This document shows, piece by piece, positions 52,815-62,231 of a stretch of DNA of 64,000 nt (within the stretch, counting starts at the first letter, position 1; the number at the start of each line of letters is the position of its first letter). The DNA comes from Acidobacteriota bacterium. GTDB lineage: Bacteria; Acidobacteriota; Terriglobia; Acidiferrales; UBA7541. The stretch covers positions 82,387 through 146,386 of the forward strand of contig QHYH01000100.1 of the NCBI GenBank assembly GCA_003223215.1, given 5' to 3'. Below the pieces are notes generated by a model that was not told the DNA's origin, searched no databases, and saw nothing but the letters and a program-made list of their open reading frames with translations. Both the position numbers and the translations under genes were made by a program.

Positions 52815-54572
52815 ATGCCCACATTGCTTTCAGTAAATGTCGGCCTTCCACGCGACGTGACCTGGAACGGCAAAACTGTCCGAACCGCAGTCTGGAAATC
52901 TCCGGTTACGGGACGGCGAATGGTGCGCAAGCTCGATATCGATGGTGATGCGCAAGCCGATTTGACGGGCCACGGAGGGGAGCACCGCGCCGTATTCGTC
53001 TACCAGATGGACTCTTACCATTATTGGGAGCGCTTTTTGGGCCGCAGCGATTTTACTTTCGGCCAGTTCGGAGAAAATTTCACCGTCGAGGGACTTCTTG
53101 ATAACGAGGTCTGCATTGGCGATCGCTACCGCATTGGTGACGCGATATTTGAAGTGACACAGCCGCGCGTAACGTGCTACCGCGTCGGCATTCGCATGAA
53201 TGAACCTCGGATGGCAGCCCTGCTCGTAGCGCATCACAGACCAGGATTCTACTTTCGCGTGTTGCAGGAAGGAGAAGTTGGGGCGGGCGACGACATTGTA
53301 AAAATTACCGACGGTCCAGAGCGAGTCAGCGTGGCCGAGGTTGACGCCCTCCTGTATTTGCCGGGACATTCTCGCGAACAATTGGAACGAGCGCTACGGA
53401 TTCCTGCACTTAGCAAGGGTTGGCAGTCTTCCTTTCAAGCGATACTTGCGCAAGAGTCAAGCCCGAAGCCCTTCGAAGGAAATCAGGGACTCGCGAATGA
53501 GGAACAAGCACCAGCATGGCCCGGATTTCGACAGATGCGAGTCGCGAATATCAATAAGGAAAGCGATAGCGTAACTTCCTTCATTCTGGGGCCAATCGAT
53601 GGGCAGCCTCTTCCTGTCTTCCAGGCAGGTCAATTTGTGGTTTTGCGGCTGCTCGTCGGACCGGGCAAATCGCCCGTTCTTCGCAGCTATTCGTTGTCTG
53701 ATCTGCCGGCAGCCGATCATTTCCGCATCAGCGTCAAAAACGAATCGAATGGAATTGGAAGTTCATTTCTGTGCAACCGTGCGCGAAAAGGCGATCTATT
53801 GGATGTTAGTGCTCCGCGCGGAAGCTTTATTCTGCGTCCCAGCCAGAGTCCCGTGGTTCTGCTGAGCGCTGGAGTGGGCGTAACGCCCGTGATGTCGATG
53901 CTGCACTCACTCGTAGCTGAAAGATCGCAACGAGAGATCTGGTGGGTCTATGGAACGCGCAATGGCGTCGACCATCCATTTGCAGAAGAATCGCGTTCAT
54001 TACTAAAACAGCTCTCTCGCGGACGAAAATACATCGTGTACAGCAGGCCCGCTGCAATCGACCAAGTCGGGGCAGACTTCGATGCTCCCGGGCACATTGA
54101 CACAGCTTTGCTAGAGAGGATTGGCGTGTCAAAGGGTAGCGACTTCTATCTGTGCGGCCCTTCTTCATTCTTGCAGAACATGCGCGATGGGCTGCGAACC
54201 TGGGGTGTACTCGCTGAGAATGTGCACACGGAAATTTTTGGTTCTCTCGAGGCCATTACCCCTGGTATGGCACAGGTTGTTCACACTCCTCACCCGCCAC
54301 AAGGGCCGCCCGGATCTGGCCCCGCAGTTTCGTTCGCGCGTAGCGGGATTACCGCCGCTTGGGATCCGAAATTCGGAAGCTTGCTTGAACTCGCGGAAGC
54401 GTGCGACGTTCCGGTCAGATGGTCGTGCCGGACTGGAGTCTGTCATACCTGCATGACTGGTCTGATTGGCGGATTGGTTGTTTATAACCCTGAGCCGCTG
54501 GAGAGGCCCGCTCCCGGAAACGTGCTCGTATGCTGTTCTCAGCCAAACGCGGGTGTCACTCTGGATCTTTGA
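52815..54572 (+). CDS. MOSC-domain / ferredoxin reductase / 2Fe-2S fusion
   Basis: 585 residues. A MOSC (YiiM-like) domain (1-160) has the conserved Cys in QPRVTCYRVGIR near residue 121 that can bind a molybdenum cofactor, followed by a 3-alpha segment. A ferredoxin-NADP reductase module comes next (RSYSLSDL for FAD, SAGVGVTPVMSML for the nucleotide). A plant-type 2Fe-2S ferredoxin ends the protein (SCRTGVCHTCMTG and a later Cys in VLVCCSQP). Such fusions act as electron-transfer partners in reduction of N-hydroxylated or similar compounds. The ATG at 52815 (MPTLLSVNVGLPRDV) has GAGG 5 bases upstream and is preferred to the frame start at 52767. Confidence 0.88.
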   Translation: MPTLLSVNVGLPRDVTWNGKTVRTAVWKSPVTGRRMVRKLDIDGDAQADLTGHGGEHRAVFVYQMDSYHYWERFLGRSDFTFGQFGENFTVEGLLDNEVCIGDRYRIGDAIFEVTQPRVTCYRVGIRMNEPRMAALLVAHHRPGFYFRVLQEGEVGAGDDIVKITDGPERVSVAEVDALLYLPGHSREQLERALRIPALSKGWQSSFQAILAQESSPKPFEGNQGLANEEQAPAWPGFRQMRVANINKESDSVTSFILGPIDGQPLPVFQAGQFVVLRLLVGPGKSPVLRSYSLSDLPAADHFRISVKNESNGIGSSFLCNRARKGDLLDVSAPRGSFILRPSQSPVVLLSAGVGVTPVMSMLHSLVAERSQREIWWVYGTRNGVDHPFAEESRSLLKQLSRGRKYIVYSRPAAIDQVGADFDAPGHIDTALLERIGVSKGSDFYLCGPSSFLQNMRDGLRTWGVLAENVHTEIFGSLEAITPGMAQVVHTPHPPQGPPGSGPAVSFARSGITAAWDPKFGSLLELAEACDVPVRWSCRTGVCHTCMTGLIGGLVVYNPEPLERPAPGNVLVCCSQPNAGVTLDL

Positions 54573-54594
54573 GAGAAACGGGAGGAGCCCAATC

Positions 54595-55200
54595 ATGCGT
54601 TCTGGTATCGTGCCTGGAGGCAGTTTCCCCGACTACGAACTGCCCGATCATACGGGCAAAGTGCGCAAGCTCAGCGAGCTACAGGGCGATGATCCGCTAA
54701 TCCTTACTCTTGCGCGCGGCCACTATTGCCCGAAGGAGCACCAGCAGCATTTGGAACTCGCCGCGTTCTACCCGAAGATCGCGGTGGCGTACACGCAGAT
54801 CGCAACGATTTCCACCGACGATCACCACACGATTCAGGGGTTTCGTGCGTCAGTCGGCGCCCAGTGGCCCTTCCTCTCCGACCCTGAGCGAAAAGTTCAG
54901 AACGACCTCGACATCCAGGAGTACACCGACCCCGAGCACAATCCGATGATCCCGCACACGCTCGTGCTCAAGCCAGGGCTCGTGATCCACCGCATCTACA
55001 ACGGCTACTGGTTTTGGGGCCGCCCGTCGGTTGCAGACCTCTGGCATGATCTGCGGGCGGTGACGAGCGAAATCCGCCCCGACTGGGACTTGAGCGCCCC
55101 CGGACTCCGCGAGGCATGGAATGCGGGTGACTTCTCGCGCTTCCACGGGTGGAACAAGCGGGCCAGTACGGAAGTTACCTCGATTGCACGGAAGAAATAG
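54595..55200 (+). CDS. Peroxiredoxin-like (AhpC/TSA-type) protein
   Basis: 201 residues with the thioredoxin fold: FPDYELPDHTGKVRKLSEL, then ARGHYCPKEHQQHLELAAF with the peroxidatic Cys near residue 45, then PFLSDPERKVQNDL and IPHTLVLKPGLVIHRIYNGYWFWGRP. The Cys is preceded by HY instead of the usual P-x-x-x-T-x-x-C pattern, so it is a divergent member. GGGAGGAG precedes the ATG at 54595. The gene lies 22 bases after the MOSC fusion and is probably co-transcribed. Confidence 0.85.
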   Translation: MRSGIVPGGSFPDYELPDHTGKVRKLSELQGDDPLILTLARGHYCPKEHQQHLELAAFYPKIAVAYTQIATISTDDHHTIQGFRASVGAQWPFLSDPERKVQNDLDIQEYTDPEHNPMIPHTLVLKPGLVIHRIYNGYWFWGRPSVADLWHDLRAVTSEIRPDWDLSAPGLREAWNAGDFSRFHGWNKRASTEVTSIARKK

Positions 55201-55318
55201 CACAGCCCCAACTGCGATCTCGTTGTCCTGGATCAAGGGCTTGATGAAGTTCATTTTTCTGACCGATAGAGAATACTTGTGGCAGGCCTCAAGGGGGTAT
55301 CTTCGACAGGAGGAACTT

Positions 55319-55525
55319 ATGGATCACAATGAGTCAGTGCGGAAATTCGAACATTTAATGTTGAAACAGGCCGACCACGCGCGCGAAGCCGCAATTGAGC
55401 TTGAGGTTTTAGTTTCGCAGATGCCGAGTGAGAAATCTCGGCAACTCGCGGAGCTACAAGTACGGGCGAGCCACAAACAAGCCAAGGAGTTTCGCGAACT
55501 CGCACAGAAAGTCCACGAAAGCTAG
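55319..55525 (+). CDS. Small coiled-coil protein (68 residues)
   Basis: MDHNESVRKFEHLMLKQADH begins a protein that is almost entirely predicted helical (AREAAIELEVLVSQMP, then KSRQLAELQVRASHKQAKEFRELAQKVHES). AGGAGG lies 5 bases upstream of the ATG. I do not recognise a family. It closes the run of detoxification-like genes. Confidence 0.6.
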   Translation: MDHNESVRKFEHLMLKQADHAREAAIELEVLVSQMPSEKSRQLAELQVRASHKQAKEFRELAQKVHES

Positions 55526-55852
55526 CTAGAAGCAGAGGCGGTCCTGCGGTTTCTTTAAGATCAGACAACGGGCGCCGGAGTGTGCGTTTTTGTCTGGGGA
55601 AGATTTGGGGAACAATTGGGGAACAGTTGTTTCCAATCAAGGTCATTTCGGCCCGCATACGGGCTCATCGTCCGATGTAAGTGATTGAATCCGAACCACA
55701 TGGCGTGGGACTTTTCAACTTGCTAAACCGTTGTAGGGGACCAGTGCCTGAAAGGAGCTCTTATGCTCCACGATGGGTGCAGTGTGATCTGTACGGAGTC
55801 CCCCACCAGAACGATCAACTATTGAGAGGAAGGCTTTGCTAAATAGATTTGG
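55526..55852. other. Intergenic region with repeats and a tRNA-Ser-like fragment
   Basis: TTGGGGAACA occurs twice (55605-55614 and 55616-55625). TTGCTAAACCGTTGTAGG (55720-55737) matches the anticodon loop and 3' anticodon arm of tRNA-Ser(GCU), with no acceptor or T arm nearby. Together they could be an attachment-site scar, but no integrase is present. Confidence 0.4.
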
Positions 55853-56106
55853 GACAGCGGCTACTCTGCTGGCTACTACGCCTATCTGTGGTCGGAGATG
55901 CTCGATGACGACGCGTACCAGTGGTTCGAGGAGCAAGGCGGTCTGACGCGCGCCAATGGCGACAGGTTCCGGCAAATGGTATTGTCGCGCGGCAACACAG
56001 AGGACCCCCCTGGCAAAGATGTATTCAGCCTGGCGCGGCAAAGACCCAAGCGTCGAGCCAATGATGAAGTACCGCGGTTTGCGCGAGTCCGGGAGTCCGG
56101 GCACTA
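55853..56106 (+). pseudogene. 3' fragment of an M3-family peptidyl-dipeptidase (Dcp-like)
   Basis: The frame reads DSGYSAGYYAYLWSEMLDDDA, then WFEEQGGLTRANGDRFRQMV, the C-terminal part of M3 oligopeptidases, and continues after a frame change in a run of six C (56004-56009) as LAKMYSAWRGKDPSVEPMMK. The metal-binding HExxH region is absent, so only the last 85 residues remain. The fragment starts abruptly next to the possible attachment-site scar. Confidence 0.75.
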
Positions 56107-56281
56107 AAACGCCGGCCCTGCAAGGCCCTACTAACCGCCATGCGCCGCACGTAGTGTCTGCTCCCGCGGGACGCTTCGCTCCGTGGTATCACTCCTCAAC
56201 TGCTAGACCTGGTCCACCCGCCTCGTCTGGCGCGTCGAAGCCTTCCGATCTCGCACGAAATGAGTTTTCCGGTACGGTGGG

Positions 56282-57313
56282 TCAGCGGTGTTTCTTTGCT
56301 GGCGGTTCGGCCCGCAATTGCGCGAGGTCATACTTGGTCATATCCGGCCTGTCCTTGGCTTCCACCCACGTTGTATACCCCGAGTCGAACTCACCCACGT
56401 CGTGCTCCATCAGCAACAACTTGGAGGGCCCTTTATTATTAGCCCGAATAGAAGCGACCCAAACTTTCATGTAGTATTCTTCGCCATCCTCTGCGTGCAA
56501 CAGGTATTGGTCGCCCGTCTGCCACAATCGAAAATGATACTCACCAGGAGGAAGCGTGAAGTTCAGCTTTTGGCCGTTTCGGGCCTTCCCAATTGGCACC
56601 GACCCGCACCAGAGAGTCAGCGATGGGGCCAACCATACGTGAGGGTAGTAGACTGTTACCGAAGCGTCTCCATGCTTCTTTAACACCGGCGTTGGCTGTG
56701 CGGCCTCCACCGCGGAACGATCCAGCAAGGTGTCCCCGCTCATCACCGCCGTGAATACTGCTCCTCTCGGCAGAGTCTCTTCGTTCAACGCGACTAACAG
56801 GAGCGTCCCTCCGAGCGTCCCTCCCCTGTTCGGAAAGATGGGGTGCGCCCATTCCACGGCAGCGTTTGTAGCCGCTTCCTTGGGCGCGTCTTGCGCTTGC
56901 AGCGGCTGTTTTTGCTGGTCGGTCAGCATTACCGAATCCATTTGCAGCTTAAGCCCACCTGCGTGCCAGTCCATGGCAACTTCTTGGCCGCTTTTATAGA
57001 CCTCTGTAATCGTGGCCGACGCGGGAGCCTTGTTCGCGATGACCACCAGGTTGTCCACCTTCACGGGGCCGAGCACCTGAAGCCTGACGGGATCGCCCGC
57101 CTTGGCGGTCCTTATCGAAATCGGTTCGATCAAGAACAGCCGCACCGCCATTCCTTTCGGCAGCCGGATCTTGTCTGTGGGAACCTCCGACTGTCCGGAG
57201 GTGCTTGCCTCCGCCTTCGTTGCAGGCGGCGGCAGCTCCTGAGCGAGACCGTAAGAAGCAGCGAGAAACACCATTCCAAGTAGCTCTGCACTCATTCTCC
57301 ACGTCGTACTCAT
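56282..57313 (-). CDS. Secreted hypothetical protein
   Basis: 343 residues with a signal peptide (MSAELLGMVFLAASYGLAQ) and a Pro/Ser-rich linker. The first mature domain (LPKGMAVRLFLIEPISIRTAKAGDPVRLQVLGPVKVDNLVVIANKAPASATITEV) is a beta-rich unit seen in many acidobacterial exported proteins. The C-terminal part contains LNFTLPPGEYHFRL and EDGEEYYMKVWVASI, similar to DUF2846-like strands. No catalytic motif is evident. Confidence 0.7.
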   Translation of the reverse strand: MSTTWRMSAELLGMVFLAASYGLAQELPPPATKAEASTSGQSEVPTDKIRLPKGMAVRLFLIEPISIRTAKAGDPVRLQVLGPVKVDNLVVIANKAPASATITEVYKSGQEVAMDWHAGGLKLQMDSVMLTDQQKQPLQAQDAPKEAATNAAVEWAHPIFPNRGGTLGGTLLLVALNEETLPRGAVFTAVMSGDTLLDRSAVEAAQPTPVLKKHGDASVTVYYPHVWLAPSLTLWCGSVPIGKARNGQKLNFTLPPGEYHFRLWQTGDQYLLHAEDGEEYYMKVWVASIRANNKGPSKLLLMEHDVGEFDSGYTTWVEAKDRPDMTKYDLAQLRAEPPAKKHR

Positions 57314-57620
57314 GCGCTACTTTATACACCCAAGATGATTCTCTACAAAAGCCTTGAGGCATTGAAAGCTTCCGCAAGGTTCCCCAACCATCGGCAAATT
57401 TTCTGCGAAAGGCGATTCCCACCAGCCAACTGGCCTACCTGCGCGGTCTCCCCTCAACACTTGGGGTTGATCGAGTGATGAACATTTGTTCTTGTCTGTA
57501 AGTATCCGCCCGCTCGTTCCGCAAAATGCGTCTCGACCAGTCCTACTTCATGTGTCACGATACTTGCCAGGTAAGAGTGCAGAGTTTTACGAAGACTTGA
57601 AATCAAAAAGGAAATTCCGA
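57314..57620. other. Divergent intergenic region
   Basis: I see no gene. It separates two exported-protein genes and should contain both promoters; I could not place them. Confidence 0.4.
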
Positions 57621-57827
57621 ATGAAACGAATTGCTGTTTTGACACTGCTTGTCGCCTTGAGTGTTGCATGGTCAATGCCAGCCAAAGCTCAACGCATGAG
57701 TGTCGCAGAAGGTGCACGCCAGTCCCGGAAGGCGGACAAGAAGCAGCAGAAAGCAATGAAGAAATACGAGAAGGCGCCGCGGAAAGCGGACAAAAAGGCG
57801 AATCATCGCGCCAAACGTACGTCATAA
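57621..57827 (+). CDS. Short exported lysine-rich protein (68 residues)
   Basis: MKRIAVLTLLVALSVAWSMPAKAQ is a clear signal peptide. The mature 44 residues are strongly basic (SRKADKKQQKAMKKYEKAPRKADKKANHRAKRTS), with a KADKK unit repeated twice. AAGGAAA lies 6 bases upstream of the ATG. It may bind anionic surfaces or nucleic acid in the periplasm; this is speculative. Confidence 0.65.
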   Translation: MKRIAVLTLLVALSVAWSMPAKAQRMSVAEGARQSRKADKKQQKAMKKYEKAPRKADKKANHRAKRTS

Positions 57828-58188
57828 CCCCGGTACTCCATCTTCATCGCCTTGTCCCATAGCTGCTGGGAAGAGTTTCACTGTTGCGGGCGCGTGACTT
57901 TTTCGGAAGTTTTGTTGGGATGGCCTATACCCAACACGCCAATTTGATAATCGCTCCACTGTCCCTCCTAGTAAGTCATCCCATTCCCCCTCTGGAGTTT
58001 GGATGCCTCTGCCTGATAGGTTTAAGCCGAGATAGCCAACGTTCATATTGACTGGGTTATTGTTCAAGAGTAGTTTTGGTCCACGCCGCGGATTCAACCG
58101 AGTCTTCGCTTAACAGTTTGCATACATGTCAGACGAGCGAGGAGCCAATCCCCGTTGGAATGGGATTTGCGGCGTTTGCGGAGCTCTG
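57828..58188. other. Intergenic region, nothing recognised
   Basis: A 91-codon minus-strand frame lacks protein character. The region should hold the promoter of the SBBP gene. Confidence 0.4.
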
Positions 58189-61005
58189 ATGAAAGCCATT
58201 TGGATCACTCTCTTGTTTCTCGGCCTTTTCGCTGTTGGGAAATTCCTAGTTCAAACACCGAAACCAATTACCGTAACTCCGAATCGAAAAACGGCGACTA
58301 CCCTTGGCATTTCTGAAGCCAAGAGGCAGCAGGTAATGGTGAGCTATGGCACGCTGCCGCTGATTTTTGAAGCCAATCAGGGCCAGACCGACGCTCAGGT
58401 AAAGTTCCTTTGCCGAGGCGGCGACTATGGATTATTCCTGACGTCTACCGAGGCCGTGCTGTCCATGGCGAAGGCAGGAAGAGAATCAAAAGGTGAGACT
58501 GACGCAACGGTCGAGCGCGCAACACAAGAGGAAAGTATCACTGGCGTCCTGCAAATGAAGCTCGTGGGTGCGAACCCTGCGCCTGAGATCTCCGGCCTGC
58601 AGGAACTGCCGGGACGCAGCAGCTATTTCAAAGGCCGCGACCCGTCGAAATGGCACACCCGTGTCCCAAACTATGCCGCGGTGCGGTACAAGGACGTTTA
58701 TCCAGGTATTGACCTCATCTACTACGGAAATCAAGAGGAATTGGAATTCGACTGGTGGCTGGCTCCGGGCGCCGACCCGAAATTGATCAAACTAGCGATC
58801 CACGGTGCCGAGAAAATTAGCCTCGACGCACACGACGGTTTGCTGATCGAGAGCGGGGGCAGTGAGATTCGCCTACACAAGCCTGTTGTCTATCAGGTCG
58901 ACGAAGGCCAGCAGGAGCCCGGCAATATCCAGGCGGATCATGAATATGCCCGCGTTGAAGGAGCGGATTTCAAACATTTTGTCGAAGGAAAATATCTCCT
59001 CAAAGACACCCACACAGTCGCTTTCGAAATTGCGGCTTATGACCCGAGCAAGCCACTGACCATTGATCCTGTATTGAGCTACTCAAGCTTCCTGGGGGGC
59101 AACGGCGAAGACGAGGGCAACGCGATCGCGATCGATTCCACCGGCAACGCCTACATCACGGGGTCTACCGTTTCGAGCGACTTCCCCACGAAGAATCCGT
59201 TGCAAGCAAGTTTCCACGGAATCCAGGACGCGTTCGTGGCGAAGTTCAACCCCGCCACTTCCGGCGCAGCGTCTCTCCTCTATTCGACTTATCTCGGGAG
59301 CAGCAATGGCAATGCCTTTGGATTGGGCATCGCCGTGGATTCTGCCGGCAACGCTTATGTGACGGGCGGTACCGGATCAACAAATTTCCCCACAACACCG
59401 TTAGCCTTTCAGACGACTGCGGGTAGTCCAGGTGATGCCTTTGTGACCAAGCTTGATTCAACAGGTTCAGCGCTCATCTATTCCACCTACCTTGGCGGAA
59501 GCGGCAACAACGATCAAGGGCTAAGCATTGCAGTGGACTCCGCTGGAGACGCCTACGTGACGGGTTTTACGGATTCGCTCAACTTCCCAACGATGAATGC
59601 CTTCCAGCCGTCGTTGGGAGGTGGCTTATTGGATGCTTTCGTAACAATGCTGAATCCAGTAGGCTCTGCTCTTCTCTATTCGACTTACCTGGGCGGCAGC
59701 GGAGACGAACAAGGCACGGGTATTGCGATAGACTCGTCGGGCAACGCATACGTGACGGGCAATACAGGTTCCACGAACTTTCCGACGACCGTGGGAGCCT
59801 TCCAGATGAGTCTGAGCGGTGTCGGTGATGCATTCGTGGCAAAAATCAACCCCTCGACGTCCGGCCAAACCTCGCTAACTTATTCTACATATCTTGGCGG
59901 CAATGGCAGTGACGAAGGGTTTGGAATCGCCGTGGACAGTAGCGGCAGCGCCTACGTCACCGGCTTAACCTATTCGACCGACTTTTGGACCACGTCCGGC
60001 GCCTTCCAGAAAACGCTTAACGGTGCCCAAAACGCGTTCGTGACTAAGTTGAATGCCGTAGGCTCGGCGCTCGTTTTCTCGACCCTGCTCGGGGGAAGCG
60101 ACCATGACCAGGGCAGTGCCGTCTCCTTGGACTCCGGCAGCAACGTTTACGTGGCGGGAAAAACCCAGTCCGTCAACTTCCCAGTCACTTCGGATGCCTT
60201 CCGGTCGTCGTCGCAAACCGCCAACGATGCTTTCGTAACCAAACTGAATAGCGACGCATCTTCTCTCATCTTCTCGACCTACCTGGGGGGCACAAACCTC
60301 AATATCGCCACGGGCATCGCTGTGGACGCTGCCGGAAGCGCCTACGTCACGGGATTTACGCGTTCCCCCGATTTTCCCACGGCCAACGCATTCCAAACGG
60401 CCTGTGCAAGTTGCCTCCCTATCAGTACCTCTTCTACAGACGTCTTCCTGTCCAAGATTGCCTTCACTGCGCCGGGCGGCGACTTTTCGATGTCTGTTTC
60501 CCCAGGTTCGGCGACGATCAGCGCTGGACAATCAACGAATTTCACGTTGAGCGTGACGCCATCGAATAGCTTCAGTCAGACGGTGACGCTGACCTGTGCT
60601 GGACAGCCAGCGGCTTCCAACTGCTCCATTTCTCCGGCTTCGGTTGCACTGAACGGCTCAACCGCTCAAATGGCGACCGTGGCTATCATGACCACGAGCC
60701 GCGGGGAGATGTTTCCTGGGCCGAGGGTACGTCCACCGAGCATGCCCACGGGAGTCGAGTGGCTACGGATTCTGCTTTTTTTTCTCGCCGCTGCGGTTCT
60801 GGGCACATTGTTCGCGGCCAGGCAACGGCGTTTCTGGGTAGCCATGGCGACGGCAGGAGTCCTGGCTCTGCTTTGCGTTGCCTGTGGTGGTGGTGGCGGA
60901 GGAGGGGGTTCTACAGGGACGCCTCCAGGCACCTACTCGATCCGGTTGACAGGAACCTCCGGCAGTCTGGCTCATGGTACGACAATAACTTTGAACGTAA
61001 ACTAG
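58189..61005 (+). CDS. SBBP beta-propeller repeat protein with C-terminal membrane and Gly-rich tail
   Basis: 938 residues from the ATG at 58189 (GGAGCTCTG upstream), beginning with a signal anchor (AIWITLLFLGLFAVGKFL). An N-terminal domain of about 270 residues (LPLIFEANQGQTDAQVKFLCRGGDYGLFLT) leads into seven SBBP repeats, each with a core like GNAYVTGxTxSxxFPTT and a DAFVTKLN strand, enough for one seven-bladed propeller. An Ig-like domain follows (SMSVSPGSATISAGQSTNFTLSVTP), then two hydrophobic helices, a poly-Gly run and a final short beta unit. The architecture is common in Acidobacteriota; the function is unknown, possibly adhesion or extracellular binding. Confidence 0.85.
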   Translation: MKAIWITLLFLGLFAVGKFLVQTPKPITVTPNRKTATTLGISEAKRQQVMVSYGTLPLIFEANQGQTDAQVKFLCRGGDYGLFLTSTEAVLSMAKAGRESKGETDATVERATQEESITGVLQMKLVGANPAPEISGLQELPGRSSYFKGRDPSKWHTRVPNYAAVRYKDVYPGIDLIYYGNQEELEFDWWLAPGADPKLIKLAIHGAEKISLDAHDGLLIESGGSEIRLHKPVVYQVDEGQQEPGNIQADHEYARVEGADFKHFVEGKYLLKDTHTVAFEIAAYDPSKPLTIDPVLSYSSFLGGNGEDEGNAIAIDSTGNAYITGSTVSSDFPTKNPLQASFHGIQDAFVAKFNPATSGAASLLYSTYLGSSNGNAFGLGIAVDSAGNAYVTGGTGSTNFPTTPLAFQTTAGSPGDAFVTKLDSTGSALIYSTYLGGSGNNDQGLSIAVDSAGDAYVTGFTDSLNFPTMNAFQPSLGGGLLDAFVTMLNPVGSALLYSTYLGGSGDEQGTGIAIDSSGNAYVTGNTGSTNFPTTVGAFQMSLSGVGDAFVAKINPSTSGQTSLTYSTYLGGNGSDEGFGIAVDSSGSAYVTGLTYSTDFWTTSGAFQKTLNGAQNAFVTKLNAVGSALVFSTLLGGSDHDQGSAVSLDSGSNVYVAGKTQSVNFPVTSDAFRSSSQTANDAFVTKLNSDASSLIFSTYLGGTNLNIATGIAVDAAGSAYVTGFTRSPDFPTANAFQTACASCLPISTSSTDVFLSKIAFTAPGGDFSMSVSPGSATISAGQSTNFTLSVTPSNSFSQTVTLTCAGQPAASNCSISPASVALNGSTAQMATVAIMTTSRGEMFPGPRVRPPSMPTGVEWLRILLFFLAAAVLGTLFAARQRRFWVAMATAGVLALLCVACGGGGGGGGSTGTPPGTYSIRLTGTSGSLAHGTTITLNVN

Positions 61006-61201
61006 GTAGGCTTGATGCCCAAAATTGTGTGGTTTTTTGATCATGCATGGCGAGTTCGGGAGTGCGACGTAAATCGAAATAGAGCTGACCCAACCTCGGG
61101 ATAAATAGCGTTCAGCGGTTCGGCGGATGGTGTCGTACAGGCTGCGGACTTCGATTGTGCGGTTGCATCAACGGCTGTGAGCACACAAGCACAGAGTGGA
61201 A

Positions 61202-61394
61202 CTAGGCTGGGTGGTTCATGGGAATGTCCTCCGAGGTTGGCCGATAGTACTTGCGAATCTCCGGAAGGTCAATTGTTTGCTCCGGAAAGATGTTTGCTCC
61301 GGAAAGACGCCCCCACTTGAATGTATAGCGGGTGTTTCGATGTGCGCGGTCAATTTCAAAACTTTGGCTTTTCTGGATTATCGATGTGGCGTTC
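61202..61394 (-). pseudogene. Possible 3' coding remnant of unknown type
   Basis: On the minus strand an open frame without a start reads FEIDRAHRNTRYTFKWGRL, then IFPEQTIDLPEIRKYYRPTS and ends DIPMNHPA before a TAG. The sequence has the composition of a real protein. I do not recognise the family. It is interrupted by the 17-base tandem repeat. It lies downstream of the gene at 61518 on the same strand. Confidence 0.35.
61276..61309 (+). repeat. 17-bp tandem duplication
   Basis: TTTGCTCCGGAAAGATG is followed immediately by TTTGCTCCGGAAAGACG. A related CTCCGGAAGG precedes it. This looks like slippage within the coding remnant. Confidence 0.8.
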
Positions 61395-61517
61395 GGCAGC
61401 CTCTTCTATCAGTGCTTGCGGCGAATCTCAAACCGGACACATACTAACAATAAATCAAGGTGCAACGAGGGGAAAATATGCTCCGGTTTGCGAGTCGGCC
61501 TCCGATGTTAGTTCCAA

Positions 61518-62231
61518 TCATGATTTCGTTTCTGCTGGGTTCGGTAGACTGCCGGGCGCAGTCTGCAGCTGCTGAAACCTTAAGCCCGCCAGAAATTTAT
61601 CCGCAGCCGCTTTACCCGGACTGCACTTCGCGCACCCTTGTTCATTCGACGGTCCGTTGGCGATCAACGCCTGCCTATACTTCTCGGAGCCCATTTCGGG
61701 ACAGTTCATAACGGCCTCCCAAAAAGCTGCTGGCGGCTCGTAGCGATGCACATCCACGTAGTGCGCAATCATCGAAGGTGCTACGTAGACGCAACGCTCG
61801 GCGGGCACATACAGGTTATTGGCTCCAAAATGAACTACTAACCCATCGCGCTCGATCTGATGGCGCCGGTAATAAGCTTCCAAATGTGGAGTTTGCCATT
61901 GGATACACTCAATCTCCACGCCATCAACGACTCGACGACTCACTAAGGGCACCTCAGGCTCTTTGTATTTTTCGCTGGAGACCTGGAGGGGTTCTTCAGG
62001 ACAGAATTCACACTCGTGGGACCCCATAAAATGACCAGGCTCCCAAGGCTCTTGAAGCAGTCGAAGCAGCTGGCCAAAGCGCTGCTCCGGCAATTTTGCT
62101 TTCCGTCGTTTGTAAGGATGGCCCCAAGCAAGCCATCCGACTGCCTTAAGTTTCTCCCCCTCAGCAAGCGAAGAAGCGACATACATACATGGAGAAAGAT
62201 CCTCAAAGAACAAGGGAAAAGATTCTCCCAT
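61518..62231 (-). CDS. Conserved hypothetical protein (DUF7919-like)
   Basis: 237 residues without signal peptide or membrane helix. Segments such as LKAVGWLAWGHPYKR, GHFMGSHECEFC, LYVPAERCVYVAPSMIAHYVDVHRYEPPAAFWEAV and YRQALIANGP match a family I know from diverse bacteria as a small conserved protein of unknown function. C-x-x-C pairs in HECEFC and QGCAKC could bind metal. GAGGA is about 9 bases upstream of the ATG. Confidence 0.7.
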   Translation of the reverse strand: MGESFPLFFEDLSPCMYVASSLAEGEKLKAVGWLAWGHPYKRRKAKLPEQRFGQLLRLLQEPWEPGHFMGSHECEFCPEEPLQVSSEKYKEPEVPLVSRRVVDGVEIECIQWQTPHLEAYYRRHQIERDGLVVHFGANNLYVPAERCVYVAPSMIAHYVDVHRYEPPAAFWEAVMNCPEMGSEKYRQALIANGPSNEQGCAKCSPGKAAADKFLAGLRFQQLQTAPGSLPNPAETKS

